Positions 44,262 through 53,265 are shown, numbered from the stretch's first letter. The stretch: DNA of 64,000 nt from Streptomyces sp. CB00455 (GCF_001905445.1 NZ_LIVQ01000002.1:434001-498000), one strand, 5' to 3'. Numbers and translations are program-made. The notes: generated from the letters alone by a model not told the origin.

Positions 44262-46535
44262 ATGCCGGAACCGGAAACAACGGGTACAGAACGGGACACG
44301 GCGAGTCCGGGCACCACGCCGGGCTCGCCTTCCCCTTCCCCTTCCTCTTCTCTTTCTCCTTCTCCTTCTCCTTCTCCTTCTCCCAAGTCCATCGCCGTCT
44401 GGGTGCTCGTCGGCCTCATCGGCGCCATCGGCTGGGGCGTGCTGGCGCTCTCCCGCGGCGAGGAGATCTCGGCGGCCTGGCTGCTCGCCGCCGCCCTGGG
44501 CTCCTACGCGATCGGCTACCGCTTCTACGCGCGGTTCATCGCGCACCGCGTGCTGAAGGTGGACCCCACGCGGGCCACCCCCGCCGAACGCCTCGACAAC
44601 GGTGTCGACTTCCACCCCACCGACCGCCGCGTGCTCTTCGGCCACCACTTCGCCGCCGTCGCCGGCGCCGGTCCCCTCGTCGGGCCGGTGCTCGCCGCGC
44701 AGATGGGCTATCTGCCGGGCACCATCTGGATCGTGGCGGGGGTCATCTTCGCCGGCGCCGTCCAGGACATGGTCACGCTGTTCTTCTCCACCCGCCGCGA
44801 CGGGCGTTCGCTCGGCCAGATGGCCCGGGACGAGATCGGCCCCGTGGGCGGAGCCGCCGCCCTGGTCGCCGTGTTCTCCATCATGATCATCCTGCTGGCG
44901 GTGCTGGCCCTGGTCATCGTGAACGCGTTGGCGCACTCCCCCTGGGGCGTCTTCTCCATCGGCATGACCATCCCGATCGCCCTCTTCATGGGCTTCTACC
45001 TCCGCGTCCTGCGGCCGGGCCGGGTCACCGAGGTCTCCGTGATAGGGGTCGCGCTGCTGTTGCTCGCCATCGTCGCGGGCGGCTGGGTCGCCGAGTCCTC
45101 CTTCGCCGGCACCTTCACCCTGGAGAAGGAGACGCTGGTCATCTGGATGGTGGCGTACGGCTTCGTCGCCTCGGTGCTGCCGGTGTGGATGCTGCTCGCG
45201 CCCCGCGACTACCTGTCGACCTTCATGAAGGTCGGCACCATCGCCCTGCTCGCCGTGGGCGTGGTCATCGCGATGCCGACCCTGAAGATGCCCGCGGTCA
45301 CCGATTTCGCCGCCCGCGGCGACGGCCCGGTCTTCGCCGGGTCCATGTTCCCGTTCGTCTTCATCACGATCGCCTGCGGGGCCCTGTCCGGCTTCCACGC
45401 GCTGGTCTCCTCCGGCACCACCCCGAAGATGATCCAGAAGGAGACCCAGGTCCGGGTCATCGGCTACGGCGCGATGCTCACCGAGTCCTTCGTCGCCGTG
45501 ATGGCGATCATCGCCGCCTCGATCATCGACCCCGGCCTGTTCTTCGCGGTCAACTCGCCCGGCGGCGTCATCGGCGCCACGGTCGAGACCGCCTCGACGG
45601 CGGTGACGAACCTCGGCTTCGCCATCAGCCCCGAGGCCCTCGCGCAGGCGGCCAAGGACGTCGAGGAGACGAGCCTGCTCTCGCGCACGGGCGGCGCCCC
45701 GACCTTCGCACTCGGAATGTCACAGATCTTCTCCTCCGTGATCGGCGGCGCCGGGCTCAAGGCCTTCTGGTACCACTTCGCCATCATGTTCGAGGCGCTG
45801 TTCATCCTGACCACGGTCGACGCGGGCACGCGCGTCGGACGGTTCATGCTCCAGGACACCCTCGGCAACGTCCACGCCTCCTTCAGGAACGTCAGCTGGA
45901 AGCCGGGCGTCTGGCTGGCGAGCGCCGTCGTCGTGGGCGGCTGGGGCTACTTCCTGTGGGTCGGCGTCAAGGACCCGCTGGGCGGCATCAACCAGCTCTT
46001 CCCGCTGTTCGGCATCGCGAACCAGCTGCTCGCGGCGGTCGCCCTGGCGGTCTGCACCACCCTGCTGGTCAAGTCCGGCCGGCTGAAGTGGGCCTGGGTG
46101 ACGGGCGTCCCCCTGGCGTGGGACGTGGCCGTCACGCTCACGGCGAGCTATCAGAAGATCTTCTCGGCGGACGTGAAGGTCGGCTTCTTCGCCCAGCGCG
46201 ACAAGTACCAGGGCGGCATCGACGCGGGCAAGGTGCTGCCGCCCGCCAAGAACATGGGCGAGATGCACACCGTGGTCACCAATGCCACCGTGGACGGCGT
46301 GCTCTCGGCCCTGTTCGCCGTCCTGATCGTCATCGTGCTGGTGGACGCGGCGCGCACCTGCCTGAAGGCCGCCGGCCACCCGGAGTCGGTGCGGCTCTCC
46401 GAGGTCCCGTGGAGCCGGTCGCGGATCGTCGCCCCGGCGGGGCTGATCGCCACCGCCGAGGAGAAGGCGGAACTCGCCGCGGCCGGCCTCGACTCGGGCG
46501 GCGGCCGCATCAAGGAGCAGGAGCCCGTGTCGTGA
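44262..46535 (+). CDS. cstA: Carbon starvation protein A, peptide/pyruvate transporter family
   Basis: 757 residues from ATG 44262 (GAGGGG upstream). About 16-18 membrane segments; the CstA signatures FGHHFAAVAGAGPLVGPVLAAQMGYLPG and FHALVSSGTTPKMIQKETQ are intact. CstA/BtsT proteins import peptides or pyruvate when carbon is short. The N-terminal cytoplasmic tail (residues 23-44) is a Ser-Pro repeat encoded by a 57-nt pure pyrimidine run. It is followed by its small partner gene with a 4-nt overlap. Confidence 0.95.
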   Translation: MPEPETTGTERDTASPGTTPGSPSPSPSSSLSPSPSPSPSPKSIAVWVLVGLIGAIGWGVLALSRGEEISAAWLLAAALGSYAIGYRFYARFIAHRVLKVDPTRATPAERLDNGVDFHPTDRRVLFGHHFAAVAGAGPLVGPVLAAQMGYLPGTIWIVAGVIFAGAVQDMVTLFFSTRRDGRSLGQMARDEIGPVGGAAALVAVFSIMIILLAVLALVIVNALAHSPWGVFSIGMTIPIALFMGFYLRVLRPGRVTEVSVIGVALLLLAIVAGGWVAESSFAGTFTLEKETLVIWMVAYGFVASVLPVWMLLAPRDYLSTFMKVGTIALLAVGVVIAMPTLKMPAVTDFAARGDGPVFAGSMFPFVFITIACGALSGFHALVSSGTTPKMIQKETQVRVIGYGAMLTESFVAVMAIIAASIIDPGLFFAVNSPGGVIGATVETASTAVTNLGFAISPEALAQAAKDVEETSLLSRTGGAPTFALGMSQIFSSVIGGAGLKAFWYHFAIMFEALFILTTVDAGTRVGRFMLQDTLGNVHASFRNVSWKPGVWLASAVVVGGWGYFLWVGVKDPLGGINQLFPLFGIANQLLAAVALAVCTTLLVKSGRLKWAWVTGVPLAWDVAVTLTASYQKIFSADVKVGFFAQRDKYQGGIDAGKVLPPAKNMGEMHTVVTNATVDGVLSALFAVLIVIVLVDAARTCLKAAGHPESVRLSEVPWSRSRIVAPAGLIATAEEKAELAAAGLDSGGGRIKEQEPVS
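44328..44384 (+). repeat. 57-nt polypyrimidine tract in cstA
   Basis: An unbroken C/T run made of CCTTCC and CTTCTC units, coding for the repeated Ser-Pro tail of CstA. It is far more T-rich than its surroundings and could form a triplex or slip in multiples of 6. Confidence 0.95.
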
Positions 46536-46744
46536 ACGTGCCGCGCCGCACGGGTGTGCGCGGCGCGCTGGCGAGGGCGCGGTTCTTCGTGCGGGAGTTC
46601 TCCGGGGAGGCGGCCTACGACCGGTACGTCGCCCATGCCCGCTCCCACGACCCGGACGCGGAGGTCGTGAGCCGCCGCGCCTTCGAACGCGCCCGCACCG
46701 ACGCCCGCGAGGCGGACCCCCGCGAGGGTTTCCGCTGCTGCTGA
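46532..46744 (+). CDS. YbdD/YjiX-family CstA partner
   Basis: 70 residues. VREFSGEAAYDRYVAHARSHDPDAEVVSRRAFERAR is the conserved YbdD/YjiX (DUF466) core; it ends in a Cys pair (GFRCC). This small cytoplasmic protein is always found after cstA/btsT and is needed for transport in other bacteria. GTG start overlaps the cstA stop (GTGA). A strong terminator follows. Confidence 0.9.
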   Translation: MNVPRRTGVRGALARARFFVREFSGEAAYDRYVAHARSHDPDAEVVSRRAFERARTDAREADPREGFRCC

Positions 46745-46746
46745 GC

Positions 46747-46796
46747 GCGAAGGGCCCCGCCGTCCCCTGTCAGGACGGTTCCCAGGGGCCCTTCGC
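46747..46796 (+). terminator. Terminator of cstA-ybdD
   Basis: GCGAAGGGCCCC (46747-46758) with GGGGCCCTTCGC (46785-46796), two bases after the stop codon. Confidence 0.85.
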
Positions 46797-46886
46797 CCTT
46801 CCCGGCCCACCGGGCCCGGCCCTCCCGTGCCGCGCCCCGCCGACGACAGCGGAGAGGTACGACTCCGGGACGCCCAGTCGCGGTCG

Positions 46887-46934
46887 ACACAACATGTGGG
46901 GGTTGCGGCAACAGGGTGCCCCCACATGTATGCT
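46887..46934 (+). promoter_or_regulatory. Probable tandem NrdR boxes
   Basis: Two ACATGT-centred boxes (ACAACATGTGGGGG around 46889-46902 and CCCCCACATGTATG around 46919-46932). Their centres are 32 bp apart, the three-turn spacing typical of NrdR pairs in ribonucleotide reductase promoters. They are also one large inverted repeat. NrdR itself is not in the window. Confidence 0.65.
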
Positions 46935-47070
46935 CAGGGCTGCTGTCGTCGCAGGGGAATCCGGTGCGAATCCGGAACTGTCCCGCAACGGTGTGAAGTG
47001 CACCCCCATCGTGCATCCGCAAGTCCGAGGACCTGCCGACAGTGCGCCCGGCTCGACCGAACCGGGTGCC
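46935..47070 (+). ncRNA. Adenosylcobalamin riboswitch
   Basis: Stem P1 CTGTCG..GCAGG (46943-46955) pairs with CCTGC..CGACAG (47032-47042). The conserved core reads GGTGCGAATCCGG and CTGTCCCGCAACGGTG (46963-46994), and the B12 box AGTCCGAGGACCTGCCGAC is at 47022-47040. A hairpin just downstream (CCCGG..CCGGG, 47047-47066) may be the switching element. It precedes nrdA by about 130 nt, as in S. coelicolor, where cobalamin shuts off the class Ia reductase when the B12-dependent class II enzyme can work. Confidence 0.93.
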
Positions 47071-47197
47071 GATTCGTCCGGGCCTCGCGGTTGGGCCGGT
47101 GGACGCCATGCGGGGTACGCGTACCTGCCACGCCCGCATGCGCTGCCCCGTGCTCCGCCCCGCCGTTGACCGGGCCGAGCGAGGGAGAGCTCCCCCC

Positions 47198-49591
47198 GTG
47201 ACCATCGCGCCTTCCGCACCGCGCGCCGAGTCCGCCGAGTCGTTCACCGAGGGCCCGGGGGCCGCGCTGCTGCGCACCCTCACCGAGCTGACGGCCGACC
47301 TCCCCGACACCGACCCTGGCCGGGTCGCCGCCGCCGCGCTCCGGGGCCGCAGCTTGGCCGCCGACGAGGCCGAACTGCGCGCTCTGGCCACCGAGGCGGC
47401 CGCGGGGCTGATCTCGGAGGACCCGGCGTACTCCCGCCTCGCCGCGCGGCTGCTGACGCTGGCCGTCCGTGACGAGGCGGCCGGCCAGGGGGCCACCTCC
47501 TTCTCCGCCTCGGTGGCCGTCGGGCACCGCGAGGGGCTCATCGCCGACCGCACGGCCGCGTTCGTGGCGGCCCACGCGAACCGGCTGGACGCGCTGGTGG
47601 AGCACACCCTCGCCGAGGGCGCCGACGACCGCTTCGGCTTCTTCGGCCTGCGCACCCTGCACAGCCGCTACCTGCTGCGCCACCCGATCACCCGCCAGGT
47701 CGTGGAGACCCCGCAGTACTTCATGCTGCGCGTGGCCTGCGGCCTCGCCGAGAACGACAGCGTCCAGGCCGTGGAGGAAGTGGCCTCCCTCTACCGGCTG
47801 ATGAGCCGCCTGGACTACCTGCCGTCCTCTCCCACGCTCTTCAACTCCGGCACCCGGCACCCGCAGATGTCCTCCTGCTACCTGCTGGACTCGCCGATGG
47901 ACGAGCTCGACTCGATCTACGACCGCTACCACCAGGTCGCGCGCCTGTCCAAGCACGCCGGCGGCATCGGCCTGTCGTACTCCCGCATCCGCGCCCGCGG
48001 TTCGCTGATCCGGGGCACCAACGGCCACTCCAACGGCATCGTGCCGTTCCTGAAGACCCTCGACGCCTCCGTCGCCGCCGTGAACCAGGGCGGCCGGCGC
48101 AAGGGCGCCGCCGCCGTCTACCTGGAGACCTGGCACGCGGACATCGAGGAGTTCCTGGAGCTGCGCGACAACACCGGCGAGGACCAGCGCCGTACGCACA
48201 ACCTGAACCTGGCCCACTGGGTGCCGGACGAGTTCATGCGCCGGGTCAACTCCGATGCCGACTGGTCGCTGTTCTCCCCGGCCGACGTGCCCGAGCTCGT
48301 CGACCTGTGGGGCGACGAGTTCGACGCCGCGTACCGCAAGGCAGAGGCGGCGGGCCTGGCCCGCAAGTCCATGCCCGCCCGCGAGCTGTACGGCCGGATG
48401 ATGCGCACCCTCGCGCAGACCGGCCAGGGCTGGATGACCTTCAAGGACGCCTCGAACCGCACGGCGAACCAGACCGCCGAGCCGGGCTCGGTCGTGCACT
48501 CCTCGAACCTGTGCACCGAGATCCTGGAGGTCACGAACGACGGCGAGACCGCCGTCTGCAACCTCGGCTCGGTCAACCTGGGCGCCTTCGTGCTGGCGGA
48601 GACGGGGCAGATGGACTGGGAGCGCCTGGACGAGACCGTCCGTACGGCCGTGACCTTCCTCGACCGTGTGGTCGACATCAACTTCTACCCGACCGAGCAG
48701 GCCGGCCGCTCGAACTCCCGCTGGCGCCCGGTGGGCCTGGGCGCGATGGGCCTGCAGGACGTCTTCTTCCGGCTGCGCCTGCCCTTCGACTCCGCCGAGG
48801 CGAAGGCCCTGTCGACGAAGATCGCCGAGCGGATCATGCTCGCCGCCTACGAGGCCTCCGCGGACCTCGCCGAGCGCAGCGGCCCGCTGCCGGCCTGGGA
48901 GCAGACCCGCACCGCGCGCGGCGTCCTGCACCCGGACCACTACGCGGGCGTGGAACAGCACTGGCCGGAGCGCTGGGAGGCGCTGCGCGCCCGGATCGCC
49001 AAGACCGGTATGCGCAACTCCCTGCTCCTGGCCATCGCCCCGACGGCGACGATCGCCTCGATCGCGGGCGTGTACGAGTGCATCGAGCCGCAGGTCTCCA
49101 ACCTGTTCAAGCGCGAGACGCTGAGCGGTGAGTTCCTCCAGGTCAACGCGTACCTGGTGGACGAGCTGAAGAAGCTCGGCGTGTGGGACGCGCAGACCCG
49201 TGAGGCGCTGCGCGAGTCCAGCGGCTCGGTGCAGGGCTTCGGCTGGATCCCGGCCGAGGTCCGCGAGCTGTACCGGACGGCCTGGGAGATCCCGCAGCGC
49301 GGTCTGATCGACATGGCGGCGGCCCGTACGCCGTACCTCGACCAGTCGCAGTCGCTGAACCTGTTCCTGGAGACGCCCACCATCGGCAAGCTCAGCTCGA
49401 TGTACGCGTACGCCTGGAAGCAGGGCCTGAAGACCACGTACTACCTGCGTTCGCGCCCGGCGACGAGGATCGCCCGCGCCGCGTCCGCCAGCGCGGTGCC
49501 CGCCGCCGCCACCCCCCTCCCGCAGGCCGTCGACGCCGACGCCCTGGCCTGCTCCCTTGAGAACCCCGAGTCCTGCGAGGCCTGCCAGTAA
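47198..49591 (+). CDS. nrdA: Class Ia ribonucleotide reductase, large subunit
   Basis: 797 residues from GTG 47198 (GAGGGAGAG upstream). It reduces ribonucleotides to deoxyribonucleotides. Catalytic cysteines in PQMSSCYLLDSP and ETAVCNLGSVNLG, with NLCTEI between; the C-terminal redox pair is CEACQ. The N-terminal ~90 residues are weaker and could include an ATP cone, which I cannot confirm by eye. It is coupled to nrdB by a TAATG overlap and is under the AdoCbl riboswitch. Confidence 0.95.
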   Translation: MTIAPSAPRAESAESFTEGPGAALLRTLTELTADLPDTDPGRVAAAALRGRSLAADEAELRALATEAAAGLISEDPAYSRLAARLLTLAVRDEAAGQGATSFSASVAVGHREGLIADRTAAFVAAHANRLDALVEHTLAEGADDRFGFFGLRTLHSRYLLRHPITRQVVETPQYFMLRVACGLAENDSVQAVEEVASLYRLMSRLDYLPSSPTLFNSGTRHPQMSSCYLLDSPMDELDSIYDRYHQVARLSKHAGGIGLSYSRIRARGSLIRGTNGHSNGIVPFLKTLDASVAAVNQGGRRKGAAAVYLETWHADIEEFLELRDNTGEDQRRTHNLNLAHWVPDEFMRRVNSDADWSLFSPADVPELVDLWGDEFDAAYRKAEAAGLARKSMPARELYGRMMRTLAQTGQGWMTFKDASNRTANQTAEPGSVVHSSNLCTEILEVTNDGETAVCNLGSVNLGAFVLAETGQMDWERLDETVRTAVTFLDRVVDINFYPTEQAGRSNSRWRPVGLGAMGLQDVFFRLRLPFDSAEAKALSTKIAERIMLAAYEASADLAERSGPLPAWEQTRTARGVLHPDHYAGVEQHWPERWEALRARIAKTGMRNSLLLAIAPTATIASIAGVYECIEPQVSNLFKRETLSGEFLQVNAYLVDELKKLGVWDAQTREALRESSGSVQGFGWIPAEVRELYRTAWEIPQRGLIDMAAARTPYLDQSQSLNLFLETPTIGKLSSMYAYAWKQGLKTTYYLRSRPATRIARAASASAVPAAATPLPQAVDADALACSLENPESCEACQ

Positions 49592-50619
49592 TGAGCTCCA
49601 CCGACAAGGCTGCGAAGAACAAGAACCTGCTCGACCCGGGCTTCGAGCTGACCCTGCGCCCCATGCGCTACCCGGACTTCTACGAGCGCTACCGGGACGC
49701 GATCAAGAACACGTGGACGGTGGAGGAGGTCGACCTCCACTCGGACGTCGCCGACCTGGCGAAGCTGACGCCCGCGGAGCAGCACATGATCGGCCGTCTG
49801 GTCGCGTTCTTCGCGACGGGTGACTCGATCGTCTCGAACAACCTGGTGCTGACGCTGTACAAGCACATCAACTCCCCGGAGGCGCGCCTGTACCTGTCGC
49901 GCCAGCTGTTCGAGGAGGCCGTGCACGTCCAGTTCTACCTGACGCTGCTCGACACCTACCTGCCCGACCCGGACGACCGCTCGGCCGCCTTCGACGCGGT
50001 CGAGGAGATCCCCTCGATCCGCGAGAAGGCGCAGTTCTGCTTCAAGTGGATGGACTCGGTCGAGAAGATCGACCGGCTTGAGACGCAGGCCGACCGCCGC
50101 CGTTTCCTGCTGAACCTGATCTGCTTCGCCGCGTGCATCGAGGGCCTGTTCTTCTACGGCGCCTTCGCCTACGTGTACTGGTTCCGCTCCCGCGGTCTGC
50201 TGCACGGCCTGGCCACCGGCACCAACTGGGTGTTCCGCGACGAGACCATGCACATGAACTTCGCCTTCGAGGTCGTGGACACGGTCCGCAAGGAGGAGCC
50301 GGAGCTGTTCGACGACGCCCTTCAGCAGCAGGTCACGGACATGCTGAAGGAGGCCGTGGAGGCGGAGCTGCAGTTCGGGCGCGACCTGTGCGGTGACGGC
50401 CTGCCGGGCATGAACACCGAGTCGATGCGCGAGTACCTGGAGTGCGTCGCGGACCAGCGCCTGGTCCGCCTCGGCTTCCCGGCGGTGTACGGCTCGCAGA
50501 ACCCTTTCTCCTTCATGGAGCTCCAGGGGGTCCAGGAGTTGACCAACTTCTTCGAGCGCCGTCCGTCGGCCTACCAGGTCGCGGTCGAGGGCACGGTCGA
50601 CCTGGACGAGGACTTCTAG
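49591..50619 (+). CDS. nrdB: Class Ia ribonucleotide reductase, small subunit
   Basis: 342 residues. Diiron ligands in FEEAVHVQFY, where the Tyr four residues after His is the radical Tyr, plus DETMHMNFAFEV. It holds the tyrosyl radical needed by NrdA. The ATG lies in the nrdA stop (TAATG). S. coelicolor has a third gene, nrdS, for an AraC-type regulator in this operon; nothing like it follows here. A hairpin closes the unit. Confidence 0.95.
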   Translation: MSSTDKAAKNKNLLDPGFELTLRPMRYPDFYERYRDAIKNTWTVEEVDLHSDVADLAKLTPAEQHMIGRLVAFFATGDSIVSNNLVLTLYKHINSPEARLYLSRQLFEEAVHVQFYLTLLDTYLPDPDDRSAAFDAVEEIPSIREKAQFCFKWMDSVEKIDRLETQADRRRFLLNLICFAACIEGLFFYGAFAYVYWFRSRGLLHGLATGTNWVFRDETMHMNFAFEVVDTVRKEEPELFDDALQQQVTDMLKEAVEAELQFGRDLCGDGLPGMNTESMREYLECVADQRLVRLGFPAVYGSQNPFSFMELQGVQELTNFFERRPSAYQVAVEGTVDLDEDF

Positions 50620-50651
50620 TCCCGTCGGCCGCCCGGCCGCGGCAGGTGAGC

Positions 50652-50686
50652 GCGTCCCCGCGCCGGGAGGCCCGGGGCGGGGACGC
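50652..50686 (+). terminator. Terminator after nrdB
   Basis: GCGTCCCCGC (50652-50661) pairs with GCGGGGACGC (50677-50686), 33 nt after the stop. Confidence 0.75.
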
Positions 50687-50722
50687 ACTGCTGTCCGGTG
50701 GCCCCCGGGGAGCGGGGGCGGG

Positions 50723-50935
50723 TCACCTCCAGGAAGTACCGCGCAGCGTGGTGCCCGTACGCGGGTGCACCACCCGCCGGCCGCCGGCCCGGACGAGCAC
50801 CTCGCGCACGAGGGCCAGGCGCAGCTCACGCTCGATGCGGCGGTCGCGGAGGATTCCGTAGAGCGCCGGGGCCAGCAGCAGGGCCGCGACGGCCAGGACG
50901 AGCAGGTAGTCCAGGAGCACGTCGAAGTTGTCCAT
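50723..50935 (-). CDS. Small single-span membrane protein
   Basis: 70 residues. One membrane segment (YLLVLAVAALLLAPALYGIL) after a short acidic start (MDNFDVLLD), then a basic cytoplasmic tail with DRRIERELRLALVREVLVR. GGAG stands before the ATG at 50933-50935. No family recognised. It is convergent with nrdB. Confidence 0.7.
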   Translation of the reverse strand: MDNFDVLLDYLLVLAVAALLLAPALYGILRDRRIERELRLALVREVLVRAGGRRVVHPRTGTTLRGTSWR

Positions 50936-51239
50936 CTCTCCACTCTCCTCGGCTGAGCGGATCCCGCATCTCGCGGTGCGCGCGGCCGAGAAGAGCCCGC
51001 TCGGCAGGGGCGCCACCACGTCCCGCGCGCCCCTGGCGCCCCGCCGAACGCCTTCCGGCACACGCTTCACGGGCCGCGGGCCGTGGCCTGACCCGCTCCC
51101 TCTGGCCGAGAACCGTAGAACACTTGACCCAAACCTGTCCCGTGCGTAGTCGTACGCTGTCGTACGGTGATGACGCCCGGTGGGCCGCGCCCGCACAGCA
51201 CCCGGCCGTGCACCTCTCACACAGCCCAGGGGGGCCTGT
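50936..51239. promoter_or_regulatory. Divergent promoter region with a GTCGTACG direct repeat
   Basis: 304 nt with no supportable gene. TTGACC (51124-51129) and TAGTCG (51147-51152), 17 nt apart, form a plausible promoter for the secreted peptide gene. GTCGTACG occurs twice (51149-51156 and 51159-51166), exactly one helical turn apart, over and after the -10, like a repressor site. Confidence 0.55.
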
Positions 51240-51404
51240 ATGTCCCGTATCGCCCGCATGATCACAACTGCCGCCATCACCGTGCTGCTGGTCGGCGGCG
51301 CCACCGCCGCCGCCTCCGCCGATTCCGGCTGGGGCGCCGCGCCGGCCGACAGCGGCTGGGGCAGCGCCCCCGCCGACAGCGGCTGGGGTTCGGCGGGCAA
51401 GTAG
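51240..51404 (+). CDS. Small secreted peptide with DSGWG repeats
   Basis: 54 residues. Signal peptide (MSRIARMITTAAITVLLVGG) with cleavage near ASA-D at about residue 27. The ~27-residue mature peptide is three near-identical units of the form PADSGWGSA. Such Trp/Gly/Ser repeats have no known function to me; options are a wall or surface peptide or an antimicrobial. It has its own promoter-like site and is closed by a perfect long hairpin. Confidence 0.75.
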   Translation: MSRIARMITTAAITVLLVGGATAAASADSGWGAAPADSGWGSAPADSGWGSAGK

Positions 51405-51416
51405 CCCGCGGAACAC

Positions 51417-51474
51417 CACGCGGCAGGGCCCCGCTCCGGAATCCGCGGATTCCAAAGCGGGGCCCTGCCGCGTG
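51417..51474. terminator. Bidirectional terminator, secreted peptide / def
   Basis: 19-bp perfect arms 51417-51435 and 51456-51474 (core GCAGGGCCCCGC), with a smaller inner hairpin GGAATCCGCGGATTCC in the loop. Confidence 0.9.
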
Positions 51475-51495
51475 CGGCGTGCGGCGCCCGCGAGG

Positions 51496-52131
51496 TCAGC
51501 CGTTGGCGACCGTCTCGTAGCGCGGGGTGCCCTCTTCCATCTGCCGGAGGGCGTCCTTGCGGTCGCGCTTCGAGAGCCGGTCGATGTACAGGTAGCCGTA
51601 CAGGTGGTCGGTCTCGTGCTGGAGGCAGCGCGCGAAGTAGCCGGTCCCCCGGACCTTGATCGGGTTGCCCTGGGCGTCCTGGCCCTCGACCTCGGCGTAG
51701 TCGGGGCGGGCCAGCGAGGCGTATGCCGTCGGGACCGACAGGCAGCCCTCGTTGGAGTCGTCCAGCACCCGCGCGCCCGCCGGCAGCTCCACGAGCTTGG
51801 GGTTGACGACGACGCCGGTGTGGCGCACCCCGTCGTCGTCCGGGCAGTCGTAGACGAAGACCTTGGCGTCCACGCCGATCTGGTTGGCGGCCAGGCCCAC
51901 GCCCTCGGCGGCCTTCTGGCTGGCGAACATGTCGTCGATCAGCCGGGCCAGCTCGTCACCGAACTCGGTGACGTCCTTGCACTCCCGGTGCAGGACCGGG
52001 TTGCCGACCACCGTGATGGGACGGGCGGTGCCGCGCTCGCGGTGGGCGAGCTCGCGCTCCGCACAGTCCTCGGTGTCCACGACGTACCCGTCGTTCACGA
52101 CCTCGACAACCTCGTTCTCCTGCTGCGCCAT
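51496..52131 (-). CDS. def: Peptide deformylase
   Basis: 211 residues from ATG 52129-52131. The three signatures are intact: [17 protein letters not shown] (metal Cys) and QHETDHLYG (metal His pair). It removes the formyl group from new proteins. The first 40 residues are an acidic extension ([18 protein letters not shown]) seen in Streptomyces forms. It is separate from fmt here. Confidence 0.95.
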   Translation of the reverse strand: MAQQENEVVEVVNDGYVVDTEDCAERELAHRERGTARPITVVGNPVLHRECKDVTEFGDELARLIDDMFASQKAAEGVGLAANQIGVDAKVFVYDCPDDDGVRHTGVVVNPKLVELPAGARVLDDSNEGCLSVPTAYASLARPDYAEVEGQDAQGNPIKVRGTGYFARCLQHETDHLYGYLYIDRLSKRDRKDALRQMEEGTPRYETVANG

Positions 52132-52213
52132 GTCCGCCGTACGCCTTCCGTAAGTCACCAAGCCACCGTGTCGCCGGCGGCCGCGATGTGCCCGTACAGC
52201 CTACGGCCCCGGC

Positions 52214-53221
52214 TCAGCAGACTTCCTCCAGATCGCGCCACTCCCGACTGTCCGGACTGTCGGCGACCCAGCCGTCGAGCAGCCCGCGCACCAGGCCGGC
52301 CGGCGCCGCGATGCCGCACTCCCGCTCGGGCACCCACAGCGGGCCGGAGCCGGCCGTGCGGTGCCCCAGCGGTCCGGGATGCCCCGGCTCGCTGTGGTCG
52401 TGCGGGTCCAGGTGCTCGCCGTTGCCCTCGTCGCTCGGCATCTCGCTCTCCGAGCAGGTCCGGCACAGCAGCCGCACCGAGGAGGACCAGTCCTCCGCGG
52501 CGAAGCCCGCGTCCGAGGCGAGCTGCTCCAGTGCGTTGCGGTCCGCCTCGGTGGCCGCCTCCAGCAGCACCACCCACGTCGGCACCGGCGAGGGCGCCCA
52601 CAGCTCGATCTCGTCGAAGACGGGGTAGGAGGGCCCGGCAGCGGTGACCCGCTCGCCGTGCGGGACCCCGTCGTGGAGCACGACCTCGCCCCAGCGGCGC
52701 CCCGAGGAGGGCAGCGGGATCGACAGGACCTCCATGCGGGCCGGGTCCAGCCGGCGGCCCCAGACCACCTCGGCTTCGCCCTCCGGCGACAGCCGTACCG
52801 CGGCGCTGCCCAGTTCCATGCCGACCGGTTCGCTGCCGGACTTCCCGTTCGCCCCGGCGCCGTGGGGGTCGCCGGGCACCTTCAGCCCGTACGCCTGCCA
52901 GGCCCGCCGGGCGAGCGGCCAGTCCTGGAGCGCGGTCGCGGCGATGCCCACGTTCCACCAGTCCGGGGCGCCGGTCTCGCGGTCCAGCAGGGCCACGGCG
53001 CGCAGCCCGGCCGCCCGCGCCTGCTCCCAGTCGTGCCGGAACTTGTGCAGCAGGGCCAGGTTGAACCAGGACTCGGACAGCCAGGGCTCCAGGTCCGCCG
53101 CTCTGGTCAGCAGCGCACCCGCGTCCTCGTACCGCCCGTCACCGATCAGCGTGAACGCGCGGTCGGTGGCCTGCCGCCACGAGGCGGACGGCCGATGCCG
53201 TACCTTCCCGAAGATCCTCAC
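52214..53221 (-). CDS. TPR-repeat protein
   Basis: 335 residues. Two or three TPR-like helical pairs in the first ~110 residues (AFTLIGDGRYEDAGALLTRAADLEPWLSESWFNLALLHKFRHDWEQARAAGLRAVALL). The rest is a beta-rich domain of unknown type (PVFDEIELWAPSPVPTWVVLLEAATEAD) with a late Cys pair LLCRTCSES. No signal. Conserved in Streptomyces as far as I recall, function unknown. Start 53219-53221. Confidence 0.8.
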   Translation of the reverse strand: MRIFGKVRHRPSASWRQATDRAFTLIGDGRYEDAGALLTRAADLEPWLSESWFNLALLHKFRHDWEQARAAGLRAVALLDRETGAPDWWNVGIAATALQDWPLARRAWQAYGLKVPGDPHGAGANGKSGSEPVGMELGSAAVRLSPEGEAEVVWGRRLDPARMEVLSIPLPSSGRRWGEVVLHDGVPHGERVTAAGPSYPVFDEIELWAPSPVPTWVVLLEAATEADRNALEQLASDAGFAAEDWSSSVRLLCRTCSESEMPSDEGNGEHLDPHDHSEPGHPGPLGHRTAGSGPLWVPERECGIAAPAGLVRGLLDGWVADSPDSREWRDLEEVC

Positions 53222-53233
53222 GATTCCCGCCTG

Positions 53234-53265
53234 CCTGGGGGCACCTCCCAGCGGTGGCTGGGGGA
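53234..53265. repeat. Dispersed Streptomyces hairpin motif
   Basis: CTGGGGGCACCTCCCAGCGGTGGCTGGGGGA. This G-rich stem is a familiar intergenic repeat in Streptomyces genomes; a relative may lie at 34909-34935. It is upstream of the TPR gene. Confidence 0.6.
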
